64,000 nt of DNA from Diphasiastrum complanatum (Eukaryota > Streptophyta > Lycopodiopsida > Lycopodiales > Lycopodiaceae). The translations under genes were made by a program, and so were the position numbers. Numbering within the stretch: the stretch's first letter is position 1; each line of letters opens with the position of its first letter. The notes below the pieces were generated by a model. That model ran no database searches. It worked only from the letters and a program-made list of their open reading frames with translations, and was not told where the DNA came from. The DNA lies in contig CM055097.1 in assembly GCA_029204225.1 (NCBI GenBank), forward strand, positions 38,989,106 through 39,053,105, read 5' to 3'. This document shows positions 40,901 through 50,311 of this stretch, piece after piece.

Positions 40901-42399
40901 TGTCAAAAAATAATAATAAATAAACAAAAGAATGCGCTCCATATGGTATGGATCAGAACATCCCAAATGGGTATCTATGCTTGTACCATCTGCTAGATTG
41001 TTGTGCCTCCTTTAAAAGGAAAGCTTTTGAGGGAAAGTTAGCACCTAGCACAATACAAGGAGATTCTAGGACTGCTGAGAACTATTGGGCCAGGAAAGTT
41101 GGAACTTACTTAAAGTAGTTGTAAATGATCTCAATCATTCAATGTACGATAGAATCCAAACAGAGATCCAATAAACATCATTACTTGGTGTATCTAACTT
41201 GAACACATTCAAATAGCATTTTTAAAACAACAGCGCAACCAATGTTTAAGGTATCCATGCCACAGGCTGCTCTTTTGCCTCATAAATACTACAAAAAACT
41301 TCATCGAAAATGGTCTTTCAGATACCAAATATGATATATTGTGCTTTCAGGGCCCGGCCCACATTGAATAGCTTCAAGTACCACTCAACAGCTTCTTCAA
41401 AAGTGTTAAACTAAAAGAAACTTTGCACACATGGATGCCGCACAAACTCTACACCTGCTTTAAGAACATTTCTAGAGTTCCACATCCTACAATTCAAATG
41501 GAATTGGAACTACAATCAAATATCCAACTGAACTTTATCAAGTCTATTGCCTTAAAAGAATCACATAAGGCTAACACATGCACAACTCTAAAACGAACAC
41601 TACAACCACTGAAACAACGGACATTCAGATTGCAGTCCAGCTTTCATTCTTGCGGCACACGCAGGTCTGGGTCCTCTAGTGATTACAAACTTACTTCACG
41701 AGCAAATCCAGCTTCTGCAAGTGTTTGATCAGGCTGAAGATCTAAAATCACCAGAACATCCCCTGCCAAAAAATTATGTCAGATAATGAAAGCATGTTTT
41801 ATCTTTATCACATGCATGTAGTGCATTTTTTTGAATCCGAAAAATAGTAAATGTGTTTAGCAAAGCAGTTGTCACCATCTCCTGCAGCATCAACTTCCGC
41901 TTTATTCACACCGTCAGGAGTTTTGAATTCCCGAATAACCTGTAGATATACTTACAATGAGACAGAGAGAAGGCTAAACTTAAAGAAAATAAGGTCACAT
42001 GGCAGTCTATACCCAACAAACATTAAAAAATGAATGATGAACTGACACTAGAAAATCACCAGATTTCAAGTTCATCTAGTTCGATCTGATTATGAGCACA
42101 ATGCAGTTGCTAGGTCCTCAGCCATACTAAAGCAGCAAAGAGCAATATCTAAATCTCACCAAAATTCCAGTACTCTATATATCACTTTCTCAAAAAAATT
42201 GAGAATAATGGCTGCAATACACAAAAGAAGCAATCTCTTCATACTAATAATATGAACCTTAATTTCTGCACGAGAAAGCTCATGCCCAGCAAAATGACCC
42301 ACACCAGACTTCTCAAATGAAAGAATATCATCTTGTGTCATATTTTTCACCTCCTTCGCGACCAATCCCATTGATTTCCCTAGCCTTTTTCCCAGAAGA
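23628..42399 (-). CDS. Cytosolic isoleucyl-tRNA synthetase, 3' part, 7 exons
   Basis: Class Ia synthetase that charges tRNA-Ile with isoleucine in the cytosol. Seven exons join in one frame with GT-AG borders: 42,399-42,258, 41,939-41,876, 41,762-41,695, 29,918-29,787, 29,615-29,550, 24,244-24,133 and 23,719-23,628. That is 676 nt, about 225 residues without a stop. They encode the C-terminal region after the anticodon-binding domain. Family hallmarks are [45 protein letters not shown] and ILARPALFF. Introns are 318, 113, 11,776, 171, 5,305 and 413 bp; the two long ones are full of LINE and Gypsy sequence. The catalytic HIGH and KMSKS half lies upstream and was not found to the window end. 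The last exon, after NNNK, was not found either. The intact exons argue for a live gene, but a partial duplicate is possible. Confidence 0.88.
24133..24244 (-). CDS. IleRS exon f
   Basis: Acceptor CAATGCAG, donor CTCAG|GTTAGA. Encodes [10 protein letters not shown] to DAILQACS with ILARPALFF inside, and ends one base into a Gly codon. Confidence 0.85.
24890..26945 (+). pseudogene. Gypsy gag of element G4, pol deleted
   Basis: Retrotransposon gag: [19 protein letters not shown], then [20 protein letters not shown] and [12 protein letters not shown] near 25,280-25,480. A frameshift near 25,570 leads into [20 protein letters not shown], and another frame resumes near 25,940-26,535. There is no zinc knuckle, protease, RT or integrase before the 3' LTR, so this is a gag-plus-LTR derivative. 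A polypurine tract AGTAAGGGGAG ends at 26,945. It sits in the 5.3-kb intron of the synthetase gene, antisense to it. Confidence 0.8.
26158..26289 (+). repeat. 66-bp tandem duplication inside G4 gag
   Basis: Units 26,158-26,223 and 26,224-26,289 encode [20 protein letters not shown] and [20 protein letters not shown]. The copies differ at only a few bases, so the duplication is recent or was corrected. Confidence 0.9.
26946..27430 (+). repeat. 3' LTR of G4 (right end uncertain)
   Basis: Begins TGTCGTGTGTTGCATG right after the polypurine tract. A TATA box TATAAATAG at 27,154-27,162 marks the LTR promoter. The right border blurs into a LINE fragment near 27,430-27,490. Confidence 0.6.
27480..27690 (+). 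pseudogene. LINE ORF1 C-terminus and ORF2 start fragment
   Basis: Encodes [20 protein letters not shown], then [12 protein letters not shown], a TGA, and [16 protein letters not shown]1 ends in TAA and the ORF2 start LRIG follows. It matches the same part of LINE E at 56,930-57,150. It is cut at 27,690 by the edge of Gypsy G5. Confidence 0.8.
27691..28192 (-). repeat. Probable 3' LTR of Gypsy G5
   Basis: On the minus strand it would start TGGGAGGGGTTACATACCC, after the chromodomain stop, and end CTAACAACA at the LINE junction. Boundaries rest on TG/CA ends only; the other LTR is not present. Confidence 0.4.
28187..29046 (-). pseudogene. Gypsy G5 (chromovirus) integrase with chromodomain
   Basis: Read leftward: integrase [13 protein letters not shown] near 29,010, with the second catalytic Asp, then [20 protein letters not shown] with the catalytic Glu. 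[15 protein letters not shown] and [13 protein letters not shown] follow. The chromodomain [22 protein letters not shown] and WERED is near 28,330-28,230. Stop at 28,189-28,187. Frameshifts near 28,960, 28,760 and 28,440. RT and RNase H are absent. The C-terminal chromodomain marks a chromovirus. Confidence 0.88.
29225..29425 (+). pseudogene. LINE endonuclease fragment
   Basis: Carries GIGLD-like, [15 protein letters not shown] and [14 protein letters not shown] in shifting frames, matching the LINE endonuclease region around the Asp-Phe-Asn motif. It may be the far side of the LINE cut at 27,690. Confidence 0.65.
29550..29615 (-). CDS. IleRS exon e
   Basis: Acceptor TTTGGCAG, donor GCG|GTAAGA. 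Encodes 22 residues beginning [13 protein letters not shown]. Confidence 0.85.
29787..29918 (-). CDS. IleRS exon d
   Basis: Acceptor GAATTTCAG, donor CAG|GTGCTT. Encodes [20 protein letters not shown] and 24 further residues to [22 protein letters not shown] is a family signature. Confidence 0.9.
29919..30960. other. Intron sequence, nothing further seen
   Basis: Start of the 11.8-kb synthetase intron. No exon or transposon recognised here. Confidence 0.5.
30965..31640 (-). pseudogene. Gypsy-type gag fragment (G6)
   Basis: Read leftward: [16 protein letters not shown] near 31,660-31,610, then [36 protein letters not shown] and [16 protein letters not shown] in three frames. It ends in a knuckle near 31,020-30,980, [13 protein letters not shown], whose last cysteine is Trp. 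No pol adjoins. Confidence 0.7.
31700..32100. other. Intron sequence, nothing seen
   Basis: No ORF or repeat recognised. Confidence 0.45.
32105..32215. repeat. GC-rich hairpin within poly-C/poly-G flanks
   Basis: GGGTAGCCC (32,162-32,170), a GTC loop and GGGCTACCC (32,174-32,182) form a perfect 9-bp stem. Left of it are CCCCCCTCCCCACCCCC and GGGAGGGGGCTTGGGG, which can also pair. It shares GGTAGCCC with the GC-rich core of MITE 2. Confidence 0.8.
32295..33060 (-). mobile_element. LINE copy H, 3' piece
   Basis: Encodes [15 protein letters not shown] and the C-terminal finger [19 protein letters not shown] with [14 protein letters not shown] near 33,030-32,870. The 3' end ACATTAATAGAGATCTTTC, TTTCTC lies near 32,320-32,295. 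Its 5' end sits directly after a CG/TG-rich tract that ends LINE I. Confidence 0.8.
33065..33750 (-). mobile_element. LINE copy I, C-terminal piece
   Basis: Starts [18 protein letters not shown] and GLRFTLGQL at 33,750-33,650, then a worn finger RICQIC, with frameshifts. It lacks the family 3' UTR and hairpin and ends in a GCACGCACGGACGCG tract near 33,065-33,090. Its first base lies directly after the (CT)n tail of LINE B. Confidence 0.8.
33751..33831 (-). repeat. (CT)n tail of LINE B (minus strand)
   Basis: About 40 GA units on the plus strand, pure. Joined on the right to the LINE B 3' end and on the left to LINE I coding sequence. Confidence 0.97.
33832..34872 (-). mobile_element. LINE copy B, 5'-truncated
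   Basis: Holds the ORF2 C-terminal region in broken frames, from the position of [11 protein letters not shown] to the tail, then the 3' UTR TTATATGTGTCTTGGCATGG with a damaged hairpin. The truncation point at 34,872 abuts the tail of LINE C. Confidence 0.85.
34873..34920 (-). repeat. TTTC/(TC)n tail of LINE C
   Basis: On the minus strand the 3' end reads GCTTTCTTTCTTCTTTCTTT and then about 16 TC units. Confidence 0.95.
34921..36131 (-). mobile_element. LINE copy C, 5'-truncated with RT deletion
   Basis: Starts at [20 protein letters not shown] (near 36,130) and runs through the pre-RT linker [13 protein letters not shown]. The RT N-terminus follows: [40 protein letters not shown] and [12 protein letters not shown]. 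It is cut near 35,305 after SSEAEA and joined to the far C-terminus. The 3' hairpin ATGCCTTTTGGCAT is intact at 34,950-34,963. Confidence 0.88.
36133..36158 (-). repeat. (TTTC)n tail of LINE D
   Basis: Minus strand: CTTTCTTTCTTTCTTTCTTT, then CTC. It joins the 5' end of LINE C directly. Confidence 0.93.
36159..38264 (-). mobile_element. LINE copy D, RT to 3' end
   Basis: RT occupies 38,265-37,459: [56 protein letters not shown] with the catalytic YADD, and the thumb region to [11 protein letters not shown], open for 268 codons. The C-terminal part follows in other frames, with the finger [19 protein letters not shown] near 36,840. The 3' UTR has hairpin ATGCCTTTTGGCAT and AATAAAGCTTTC. The 5' end is joined head-to-head to an inverted piece at 38,264. 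Confidence 0.92.
37459..38265 (-). pseudogene. LINE D reverse transcriptase fragment
   Basis: Longest uninterrupted minus-strand LINE RT here: fingers from [17 protein letters not shown], palm with YADD, thumb to SKC. It lacks the N-terminal endonuclease and the first RT block (HKNGDP, NYRTI), so it is not a complete enzyme. Confidence 0.9.
38264..38702 (+). mobile_element. Inverted 5' part of LINE D (twin-priming structure)
   Basis: Plus-strand ORF2 sequence from the end of the endonuclease ([16 protein letters not shown]) through the linker [20 protein letters not shown] to SSRQLYN. It covers ORF2 upstream of the part kept in LINE D, in opposite orientation, with the stretch between them missing. 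The junction shares only a few bases. Confidence 0.8.
38703..41694. other. Rest of the 11.8-kb intron with an LTR primer-binding site
   Basis: GGCTCTGATACCA at 39,207-39,219 is the minus-strand form of TGGTATCAGAGCC, so a minus-strand LTR element edge lies here. No gag or pol and no second LTR were recognised; the rest is noncoding as far as I can see. Confidence 0.5.
41695..41762 (-). CDS. IleRS exon c
   Basis: Acceptor TTTGGCAG, donor GAA|GTAAGT. Completes Gly, then [20 protein letters not shown] and RE. The 11.8-kb intron follows. Confidence 0.88.
41876..41939 (-). CDS. IleRS exon b
   Basis: Acceptor ATCTACAG, donor GATG|GTGACA. Encodes [20 protein letters not shown] and D, and ends one base into a Gly codon. 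Confidence 0.85.
42258..42399 (-). CDS. IleRS exon a
   Basis: Acceptor TTTTTGCAG, donor AAG|GTTCAT. Encodes [11 protein letters not shown] to LSRAEIK, 47 full codons after one codon-completing base. This is the most conserved stretch of the C-terminal region. Confidence 0.88.
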
Positions 42400-44740
42400 C
42401 TGCAAAAAGAGATATTGTTTGAATTTGCAGCCCTCAGAATTGAAGTGAACAAGAGAAATTATCAGTGTACTGAAGAATTCATAAAAAACAATGTCTTAAC
42501 CTCAAATACCTGTGAATCAGCATAAAAGGCAACCTGCATCTAGAAACAATTATTCCATTCTAACATTGTTTTTCAGAAAAAATGCAAGCGTAGGAAGGCT
42601 TCTCACGAGCCCTAGCAGATGATAGGCGAGTGTAGGTATTTGCACGTGTCTGTGTTCAGTTCTACATATAGTTTAAACATTGACAGACATGAGATAAAAC
42701 TGGGAGCCCTTGAATTGAACTTGTCCAAACATTTTTTTTCCAGGAATACCAACATGAGTGAAGTCTCAGCATACCACAATAAGTGATACTCTTGCTCATA
42801 GAACTCTTTAGATTATGTGATCGCTAGTGATGGGAGTAGGACCCTGTAATTGCTAGCCATCCCAAAAACGTTACTGGAAATAACACATGTATAAAGCAGT
42901 GGTAGAGAGTCTTAAGTCATGTATTTCATGAACGTCTCCGGCATGAATATGAGTATAGAGATATTCATAGTATGAATATCTTCCCACAAAGAATATATAC
43001 TTGCCCTCATATTCATCTGCAAGAAATCTATATTTGTCCTCAGAGATCAAGACCAAGACATAGCACAAGAAGGTGGCACAATGACAAGCTACTAACTCAA
43101 GCAAGAGCTGGTTGGTGGGCAAGTGCTAAATAGCACTTGGTGCTAGCTTGTAGAATTACCAAACGCAGGCACGCCAATCGATCACATAGAATGTTATCAG
43201 TTGATAAAAAAGATTATGAATCGCGAAAAATAGGCAGTAGAATTAACTGTAACTCACCAAAACCATATCCAGATCAAGGATGTGGATGTTGATAGGAGGA
43301 TGATATTTGGTCAATACGTTAATCCCTGACCGTAAGTGCAAACTGAGGGAGTGGTGCCATACGGGCCATTCCCCGATCAAGAGCTTTTCCAAATGGATTG
43401 TTAATGATAGAAAACGGCTGGAGATGACCAACCATTGGCAGGAGGAATGCCAATCGCAATGGGTCACAACAAGTACTACAGGAGAATGGTGATAGTGGAT
43501 CAATTGATGAAGAAAGGGACTATGACAAGTTGATAGTGATGGCTAGAGTTCAAGTGCTGGAGGAGAAGATGCTCATGTGCCCTACAAAGTGCTCTGTATA
43601 TTGAATCACTCAGAATGGTGATACCCTGTACAAATACACAAAAATGAAGCAAGAGTAGAAAAAACAATCCACCACAATAACTCAAATAGTTTTGCTGGCA
43701 AGCTTGCTTACTGTAGATAACGATATGCGATACTTCGAATATGGGTTTTCTTAGCGTCCATATGTCAACACGACAGCTGTTAGGTGCAATACAAACGTCT
43801 AATCATAGGAAATGCATTAATGAAAAAGTTTCAAATAAAGACAAAACGGGAAAGATGTCTCCAAAACTAGCGGAAAGTGGAAGATCAATAAGTTAATGTC
43901 TTCATTTCAAAATCAATCACTGTAAAGTAGAATAAAAGCACTGCATTACAAAAACTCTGCAGAAATATGAAAAAGATCAAGTGCTAAAGATTTGAAGAAA
44001 CTAAAAGTATGGAAACTGTCTACTGCGACTACAAAAAAGAAAGAATGCAGAAACTATACCAAAAGATCCAAGAATAGACAGTTGAGGCTCGGTACACTCA
44101 ACTTACAAAATCTGACTGGGACAGATTTTCACATTTACAGGTTTCCATGCTATCACGGATGATACGTGGCAGACCCTCCATTCCTCACCAGATTCTTGTG
44201 GCCGATTTTGTTGTGCCCCATCCATTTTGAGACTATTTTTAGGCTGATCTTCTATAGAGAGAGACTCATAACATTTGCATGGACATATGGACAATGGTGG
44301 CAGCAGCCTGCAGGTATCCCTTCTTAGCTCTCTCATCATTTAAAGAACGTCATGTGCAGGCACTTATGTCGGTATTTCCAAGCATCACATGTTCTAGCTT
44401 CAGTTGGCACTTCTGTAACATGACTTCTGGAGGGGTTTCACTTATAAGGTGGAGATAGGGCATTTTCAACAAATTCCTCAAAAGTGGTAGTTTTGTCAAT
44501 TGCGTACCATGGGACAGGTTGAGATAGAATAGTTTTTCATTTTTCGATACCCTATCTACTACAAGATTAGGGGTGGACATTATTGTCTCTTTTGAGATCT
44601 GTGTATTACACTTCGTTCCCTAATATTATGAGGACCAAAGATGCACTTATGATACATGAGATGTTTTGCAATGTAAATGGACGTGGCGAATGTTATAAGC
44701 CGAGTCCATAACTCTCCTCGACACAAAAAAAAGACCCAAC
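42400..44740. other. Upstream of synthetase exon a; no exon recognised
   Basis: I looked on the minus strand for the preceding synthetase exon and found none. The ORFs at 43,243-43,685 lack family resemblance. Confidence 0.4.
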
Positions 44741-44758
44741 TGCCGAAAAGAAACTGGA

Positions 44759-45499
44759 TCAAACAGCAGCAAGCCCTGGTGCATCAACAACTAGAGCAAC
44801 ATCTGATGTAGAGAAATCAACAAGTGCAGCAAGAGCACGATCCTGATTCGCAAGACGACCATCCCACTGGACCAAAAACTGAATCTGTTGGCAACGTCGA
44901 CTACGGTGAAGGCGAACTTGGTGAATGGCTGGTAAGAAAGAGAATAGCTCAGGATCAGCATTGTGGCGACGAAGGCAACATCTCGGCCGCGTCATCTGAA
45001 ACCAAGCAATATGGAACAACCAGGAATGCCAAGGAACCAGAAGAAGATCAAGCAGCAACCAGGAATGCCAAGGTATCCGTAATGCCCAAGATAGTAGAGG
45101 ATCAGCCCAAAAGATAGGGACATCATACCAAGGTATCCAAAAAGCCCGAGAAGGTAGAACTTCATCAGCAACGGGAAGCCAATAAGGAAACTGGAAAAGA
45201 GATGGACACTCATCGCGAATAGCCGCATCATACACGTAACCATCAACCATATGTGCAAACTCAGCGATATAGGTGCCCCAAGAAAAGATGGCAGCATCGG
45301 AAGACCAGCACCAAGGAGTAGGAACATAAGCAAGATGACAGGCACGCTGTAATAGCATGGAAAAGCAGGCGATATGCCAGGAAACATGGAGCATAAAGAG
45401 ATCATCCTGACAAAGGATAGCTAAAATGGAGAAATGTGCACCAGCATGGTCAAAAGCCGAAGTACCTTTCCGGTACTCAATGTCATAATGAAATATCAC
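44759..45499 (-). pseudogene. Gypsy G2: RNase H end to chromodomain-like C-terminus
   Basis: Open for 246 codons. It begins FHYDIEYRKGTSAFDHAG, resembling the RNase H end of Gypsy elements (DIEYRKG...ADALSR). It closes with HRSRRCQQIQFLVQWDGRL, resembling the chromodomain LVKW core. The integrase expected between them is absent; that interval holds PWHSW and W-rich repeats. Read as the 3' part of the same element as 51,662-53,068. Confidence 0.5.
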
Positions 45500-45592
45500 G
45501 AGAAGAGCAGCAGAAGGTCCAAGAAATCAATGCATCATCTAAAAAGACATGATGCATCAAAACAGTAGCAACAAATCTAGAAATAGTAGAGG

Positions 45593-46069
45593 TGTTACGG
45601 CCATATTCGGTTAAGGACCTGGAATAGTCCTAATATGGTAGACCGGCCCTCCAGTGTTCGAGTTTATTGGTCACGCCTAGATTTTATTCCACGTCGAGGC
45701 CTGTTGGTGATTAGTAAGCTTGAGAGGACCCAAACACTCTAATTGAGACATATGGAGTAGTGCATGTACCTGTGACTGATATAGGCAGGAGGTATGCATG
45801 AAGAGCTGTGACCTATTTATAGTTGACCTGCATGGGGATTGCATGTGCTCATGCATAAGATCCTACTCTCTATATATTGAGGTAGTGATTATTCCGTCGA
45901 CGACTTGGTCTAGGTTACCTGATGAGCTCTTCTCCTCTTGCTGCCACATTGGGCTAGATCCAGGAGGATTCTCCAGGAGGGATCTAGGTTTGGTTGGGTG
46001 GTTTTGCTCCACAATCTCTCTTGTGTTTTCCTATCCTCATCTTAGGGGTTTTCCCTAGTGGTCTTTACA
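45593..46069 (+). repeat. 5' LTR of G1 (477 bp)
   Basis: Starts TGTTACGGCC and ends GTCTTTACA. Bases 45,619-45,759 are repeated almost exactly at 50,173-50,311. Confidence 0.85.
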
Positions 46070-46070
46070 T

Positions 46071-46082
46071 TGGTATCAGAGC
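46071..46082 (+). other. Primer-binding site of G1
   Basis: TGGTATCAGAGC one base after the LTR, matching initiator methionine tRNA. Confidence 0.9.
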
Positions 46083-49000
46083 CCGGCTAAGATGCAATTT
46101 TGGATGGGATGGAGAGAAGCTCTACATCAAATCGGAATTGGAACGCACTTGGATTCACATCCCAGATGGAGTGCTGTTTTTTCAAGGGAATTGGGTTTGG
46201 ATTCACTAATTCTTGTTGGAAGCATGCTTTTCAAACTTGGTGGTAGAGTGCTCTTCTCCTTGTTTGATTTTGTTAGAGATGCTATGAATTAGTGTGAAAT
46301 TCATTCTTATTTTCTGAAGCCTTGAAAATTTTCCATTTGAAGTAGAATGATCTACATGTGTAGATCCACTTTCTTGTTCAAATCTGTTTTTTTAGATGAA
46401 TGATTTGCATGAGTCCATAATGGTTTGGACAGTTTGATTCAGATTGGGCAGCAAGATGTTTATTGATGAATTGACATGGAATCGATTTATCCTGCATAAA
46501 TAAACTAATTGCTACTGGAAATCTTGAATTTTTTGGTTTGCATGTGAGGAATTAAGGTTTTATATGTTAATCCTCTTGTATTTTATGCAAACTGGAAACT
46601 GAAACCATGGAATGGATTTGGGAATAGTAGATTCTCTAGAAAAGCATATTAGGACTTGGAAGAAAGTGTAGCATGCAGATAAACCCTGTGAAACCTTCCT
46701 TGCATGGATGCTTGTCAATGGTTGAAAGAATGTAGAACTGTAAAATCTACAATAATTCTTTTTCTTGTCAATGTGACATTGATGCATGTTTCTGGAACCT
46801 CTATTTGTTGAAGAGGGAAGCTGCAGAGAGTCACATTTGTACAAGCAAGCCTGTGGAGGAAGAGAGCGCAAGCTATCCAGAATGTTGGTTGTTGAGGGCA
46901 GTCGGATTGAGACCAGAAGAATCCGTTTTTTTCTTGCTGACTGAGTCAAGTTGCTACTGGCTGATCTTGAGGGCAGGAATAGAGGTCGCAAAGAAGCTTA
47001 GTATATAGTTTCTAATCGCACTGTCAGAACCTCTGTTGAGTCTGGTTGAAACCCAGAACAGCCCTGAAGGTAAATGTTTGTGGCAATCTTTTGCTCGCTG
47101 CTGAGAAGGCGTTGAGTGACTCGTTTTGGTGTGATCCTGCTGTAACACCCGTTCTGAAATTTGAGCACACGAGTTTTGAACGACTTGATGGCTGCTGAGA
47201 CAGCGTGGGCAGTTTGCTGTTCATTAGGCATGGAAGCCATTGATTGAGAGGCTTTGAGGTCTTCATCCGAGTTGTTCATTCGCGCCATCTGACCGTGTTG
47301 TCAAAAAATGTTGCTTGAAGGTAAGCTGGTGTAGCGCTGGGGGAGGGCCGAGTTGAAGTGCGAGCTTGCAGTTCCAACCTGCAGATGATCTTCCTCTTTC
47401 TCTCTCTCGCTTTTGATCAGCCTCTTTTTCCCTCGATGCATCCTGGCGGCTGTTGCTCGACTTCTAACCTTTCTTCCTTTTGCAAACCTTAGGGTTTTCT
47501 GGGCATGCGTGACTTTTTAAGGTCTATGCTTTTTTGGCATGCATGGGTTTGCCGGTTAAAAAGGATCCTATGTTGGATATAGGATGGACAGATAATCTTT
47601 CTGATTTTCTGTTGATCAAATCTAAAAGCAAAGGACTTTCTTGGAGAGAAAACTGATCGTATGGGATATCAGTGATTTCAAAGAGGAAATTCTTGTGTGA
47701 GAATAATCTGTAGACTAATGGTTAGTATTTACATTATTTGTAAATCTAATAGTTGAAACCATTGGTAAAGCCTATTTAGGGTATTTGGAGAGGTAATGAG
47801 ATATAGATCTGGATCCCTCAATGGTATCTCATAAATTCCAAATCGGAAAACCTTAAAAAGCTATTTCTCTCTTAATTTTAAACCTCTACTTTTTTAGAAA
47901 TTTCTTATGTATGAGACAATTGGATTGAGATTCATATGATTCCTTCCAGTGTAGAACTTGGTTCTGAAGGACTGTTTAAGTTATATGAATTCATGCTTCC
48001 ACTTCAGTTTTGTGAATATAGCTCAGAATCGATTGATTTTTCAATTGATTAAGTGGAATTTAGACTTCTTGGACCCAATTTATTATCTCTATTAGATAGT
48101 TGATTATTGAGAGTAATGTTTCTATCACTCTAGATAAGATATTTAATGATTTTAAGGAAAAAGTCCGGTTTGTAATAGTATTGAATACTCATTACTGACT
48201 TTTTCAAATCTTTGATATCTTATACGTTGTATCCTGGAAACTTTTTAATCGAAATTTTGGAATTTCTTTTAAAAGGGGGAGAAGAAAATGATAGGAATAA
48301 GACTTTCATGGGATCAACCAGTTGCACAGATTTCTTTTGTGAAATCCAGTTTGTGTGCAATGGTAGAACTATCCAGTGTGAATAGAGAAAATCTCTAGTG
48401 ATTACTTTGAATAATCTGGAACTAGAGGAGTTTTGGGGATAATGAGCTGTGAGATATTCATGAATATGGGAAGTGTTGGTAAAGATTAAATTAAGATTCA
48501 CTGATTGGCTACCAAGTACCATTTAGTTATGGATTGGATCAGTGGAATAAAGCTTTAATCTTAACCTTATATCCAAAGATGTTTGTATAAGTCAGCCTAA
48601 TCTTAGTTTGTGCACTAAGATCTGAAGTAGGTTGAATGATTGAAGGAATTTTGTTGATAAAGGTATGATGGTTGGAAAACTTGTGATGTGGAGTTATTCA
48701 CTTTAGAGATTTCCCATATATGTTATTTACTCAAGAGAAATAGAAACTTCTGTAGCTGAGTCACAAGATTCTGAGTGAGATATGTGATAGTATAATTGAA
48801 TTCTTCACCTAGACATTTAAGATTTCTAAATCATGAGCAATTAACTTGAGTAATTGATTTACTCTTGTGGAAGTTAATTGGTAAAATGGACAGTGTGAAG
48901 AGAATTCACCGAAAACTGTTTGTTTTGTGTGTATTGCTTGTAAGACACATAATTTATGAGTCATTTAGATTCATCGAGAAATTGTGTGAAGAGGATACTG

Positions 49001-50172
49001 ATTTCTTGGATGAGTATTTCTCAGGTATCCCTGTGAGCTCAATTGGATACCGGATCCTAATGGTGCCAAGAATGGTAACCTGAATTTTGAGAATTCAGTA
49101 GAACTTTGTAATCTCTAAATGTTGTACTAGGAAATTGTATAAAGTTGATATTATTAAAGATGAATGTTATAATAGTCTTTAATTTCTTAATTGATTGTAA
49201 AATTTGGAACTCATAATCTGATAAGAATCGACTTGGAAGAATATTCTTGGAATCCAATGATTTTTCTTGCAAAGTGATTCTTATATTTCATGAGTTGTAT
49301 GTTGTACATATACTCCAGTGTTTTTCTATGATTAAGTATGATTTTGGAATCCTGTAAATTATGATTGACAAATCATAAGATTCTAAATGTTTATGATTGA
49401 CGAATCATAAACTGATATTATTTGAAGATTATAAGGAAATGTGAAGATTCTTAAGATAACGAGTAATTCTTGATCAATTGGGTGAGTCGAGGATTTAGAT
49501 CTGTTATTTGAACTCTAAATTCCTTTACTCCAGTGCATACTTGAGATTGTATGAATCTCACAGGCATTTTCATTAAGTAATTACTTACTTATGAGGAATT
49601 TGCTTATCTTTCATATTGTAGTTAATAAGTCCTTGTGTGTAAAGTTCAGTCTATATCTCCAGATTTATAGGAGACAGATATATCTATTAAGATACGGATA
49701 GTTGCTGATTTCTTGCATATGATGCTAGAAATGGGGCTGTTAACTCATTAGAGTAACTGCAATACTCTGGTTTGAGTTATAATTGTCTGAGACTTGATGG
49801 ATCTCCTAGAGATTTTAGATGACTGAATTGTGGTATTTTAGAATATTTTGATATTCTTAAAATATTTGTACCAAAAAGCATTATTTTCTACAAGAAATTG
49901 AAATGGAATTGCTTTAGCTTTTGAATTTGATCTCTGAAATGAAGAAGTTAATTCACCCAGTGGTTCATGTAATTAGGATTACATGAAGGTGATGAACTTT
50001 TGTTTTGGAGTAGATCAACCCATTTGGAGAATTTATAGTTTAGCGTATCTTTTGGAATTTGAATTAGTATTCATGAGTAGAGGCAAACAATTTAGATATT
50101 GTTGCATCTATGAGTACTTATTCAGATGGAAAGATCAGACTAAGAATAATGGATCATGGGTAAGATTTGAAG

Positions 50173-50311
50173 CTGGAATAGTCCTAATATGGTAGACCGG
50201 CCCTCCAGTGTTCGAGTTTATTGGTCACGCCTAGATTTTATTCCACGTCGAGGCCTGTTGGTGATTAGTAAGCTTGAGAGGACCCAGACACTCTAATTGA
50301 GACATGGAGTA
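50173..50311 (+). repeat. Partial 3' LTR of G1
   Basis: About 140 bp matching LTR positions 45,619-45,759 with very few differences. Both ends of the LTR are missing, so the right side of G1 was lost by deletion. Confidence 0.85.

Larger units (their letters stand above)
45593..50311 (+). mobile_element. Noncoding LTR element G1 (LARD-like)
   Basis: A 5' LTR, primer-binding site and 4.1-kb interior end in a partial second LTR at 50,173-50,311. The interior (46,083-50,172) is AT-rich and carries no gag or pol on either strand, only short ORFs up to 143 codons without domains. It interrupts Gypsy G2, whose pieces lie on both sides. Such elements depend on proteins of an autonomous relative. 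Confidence 0.75.

Noticed and set aside
42500-42540. Small segment with AG and GT borders as a possible upstream synthetase exon
   Set aside because: The phase needed to join exon a gives residues unlike the family; the borders look accidental.
46560-46991. 143-codon minus-strand ORF inside G1 as gag
   Set aside because: No gag motif, wrong strand relative to the LTR, and composition like random AT-rich sequence.
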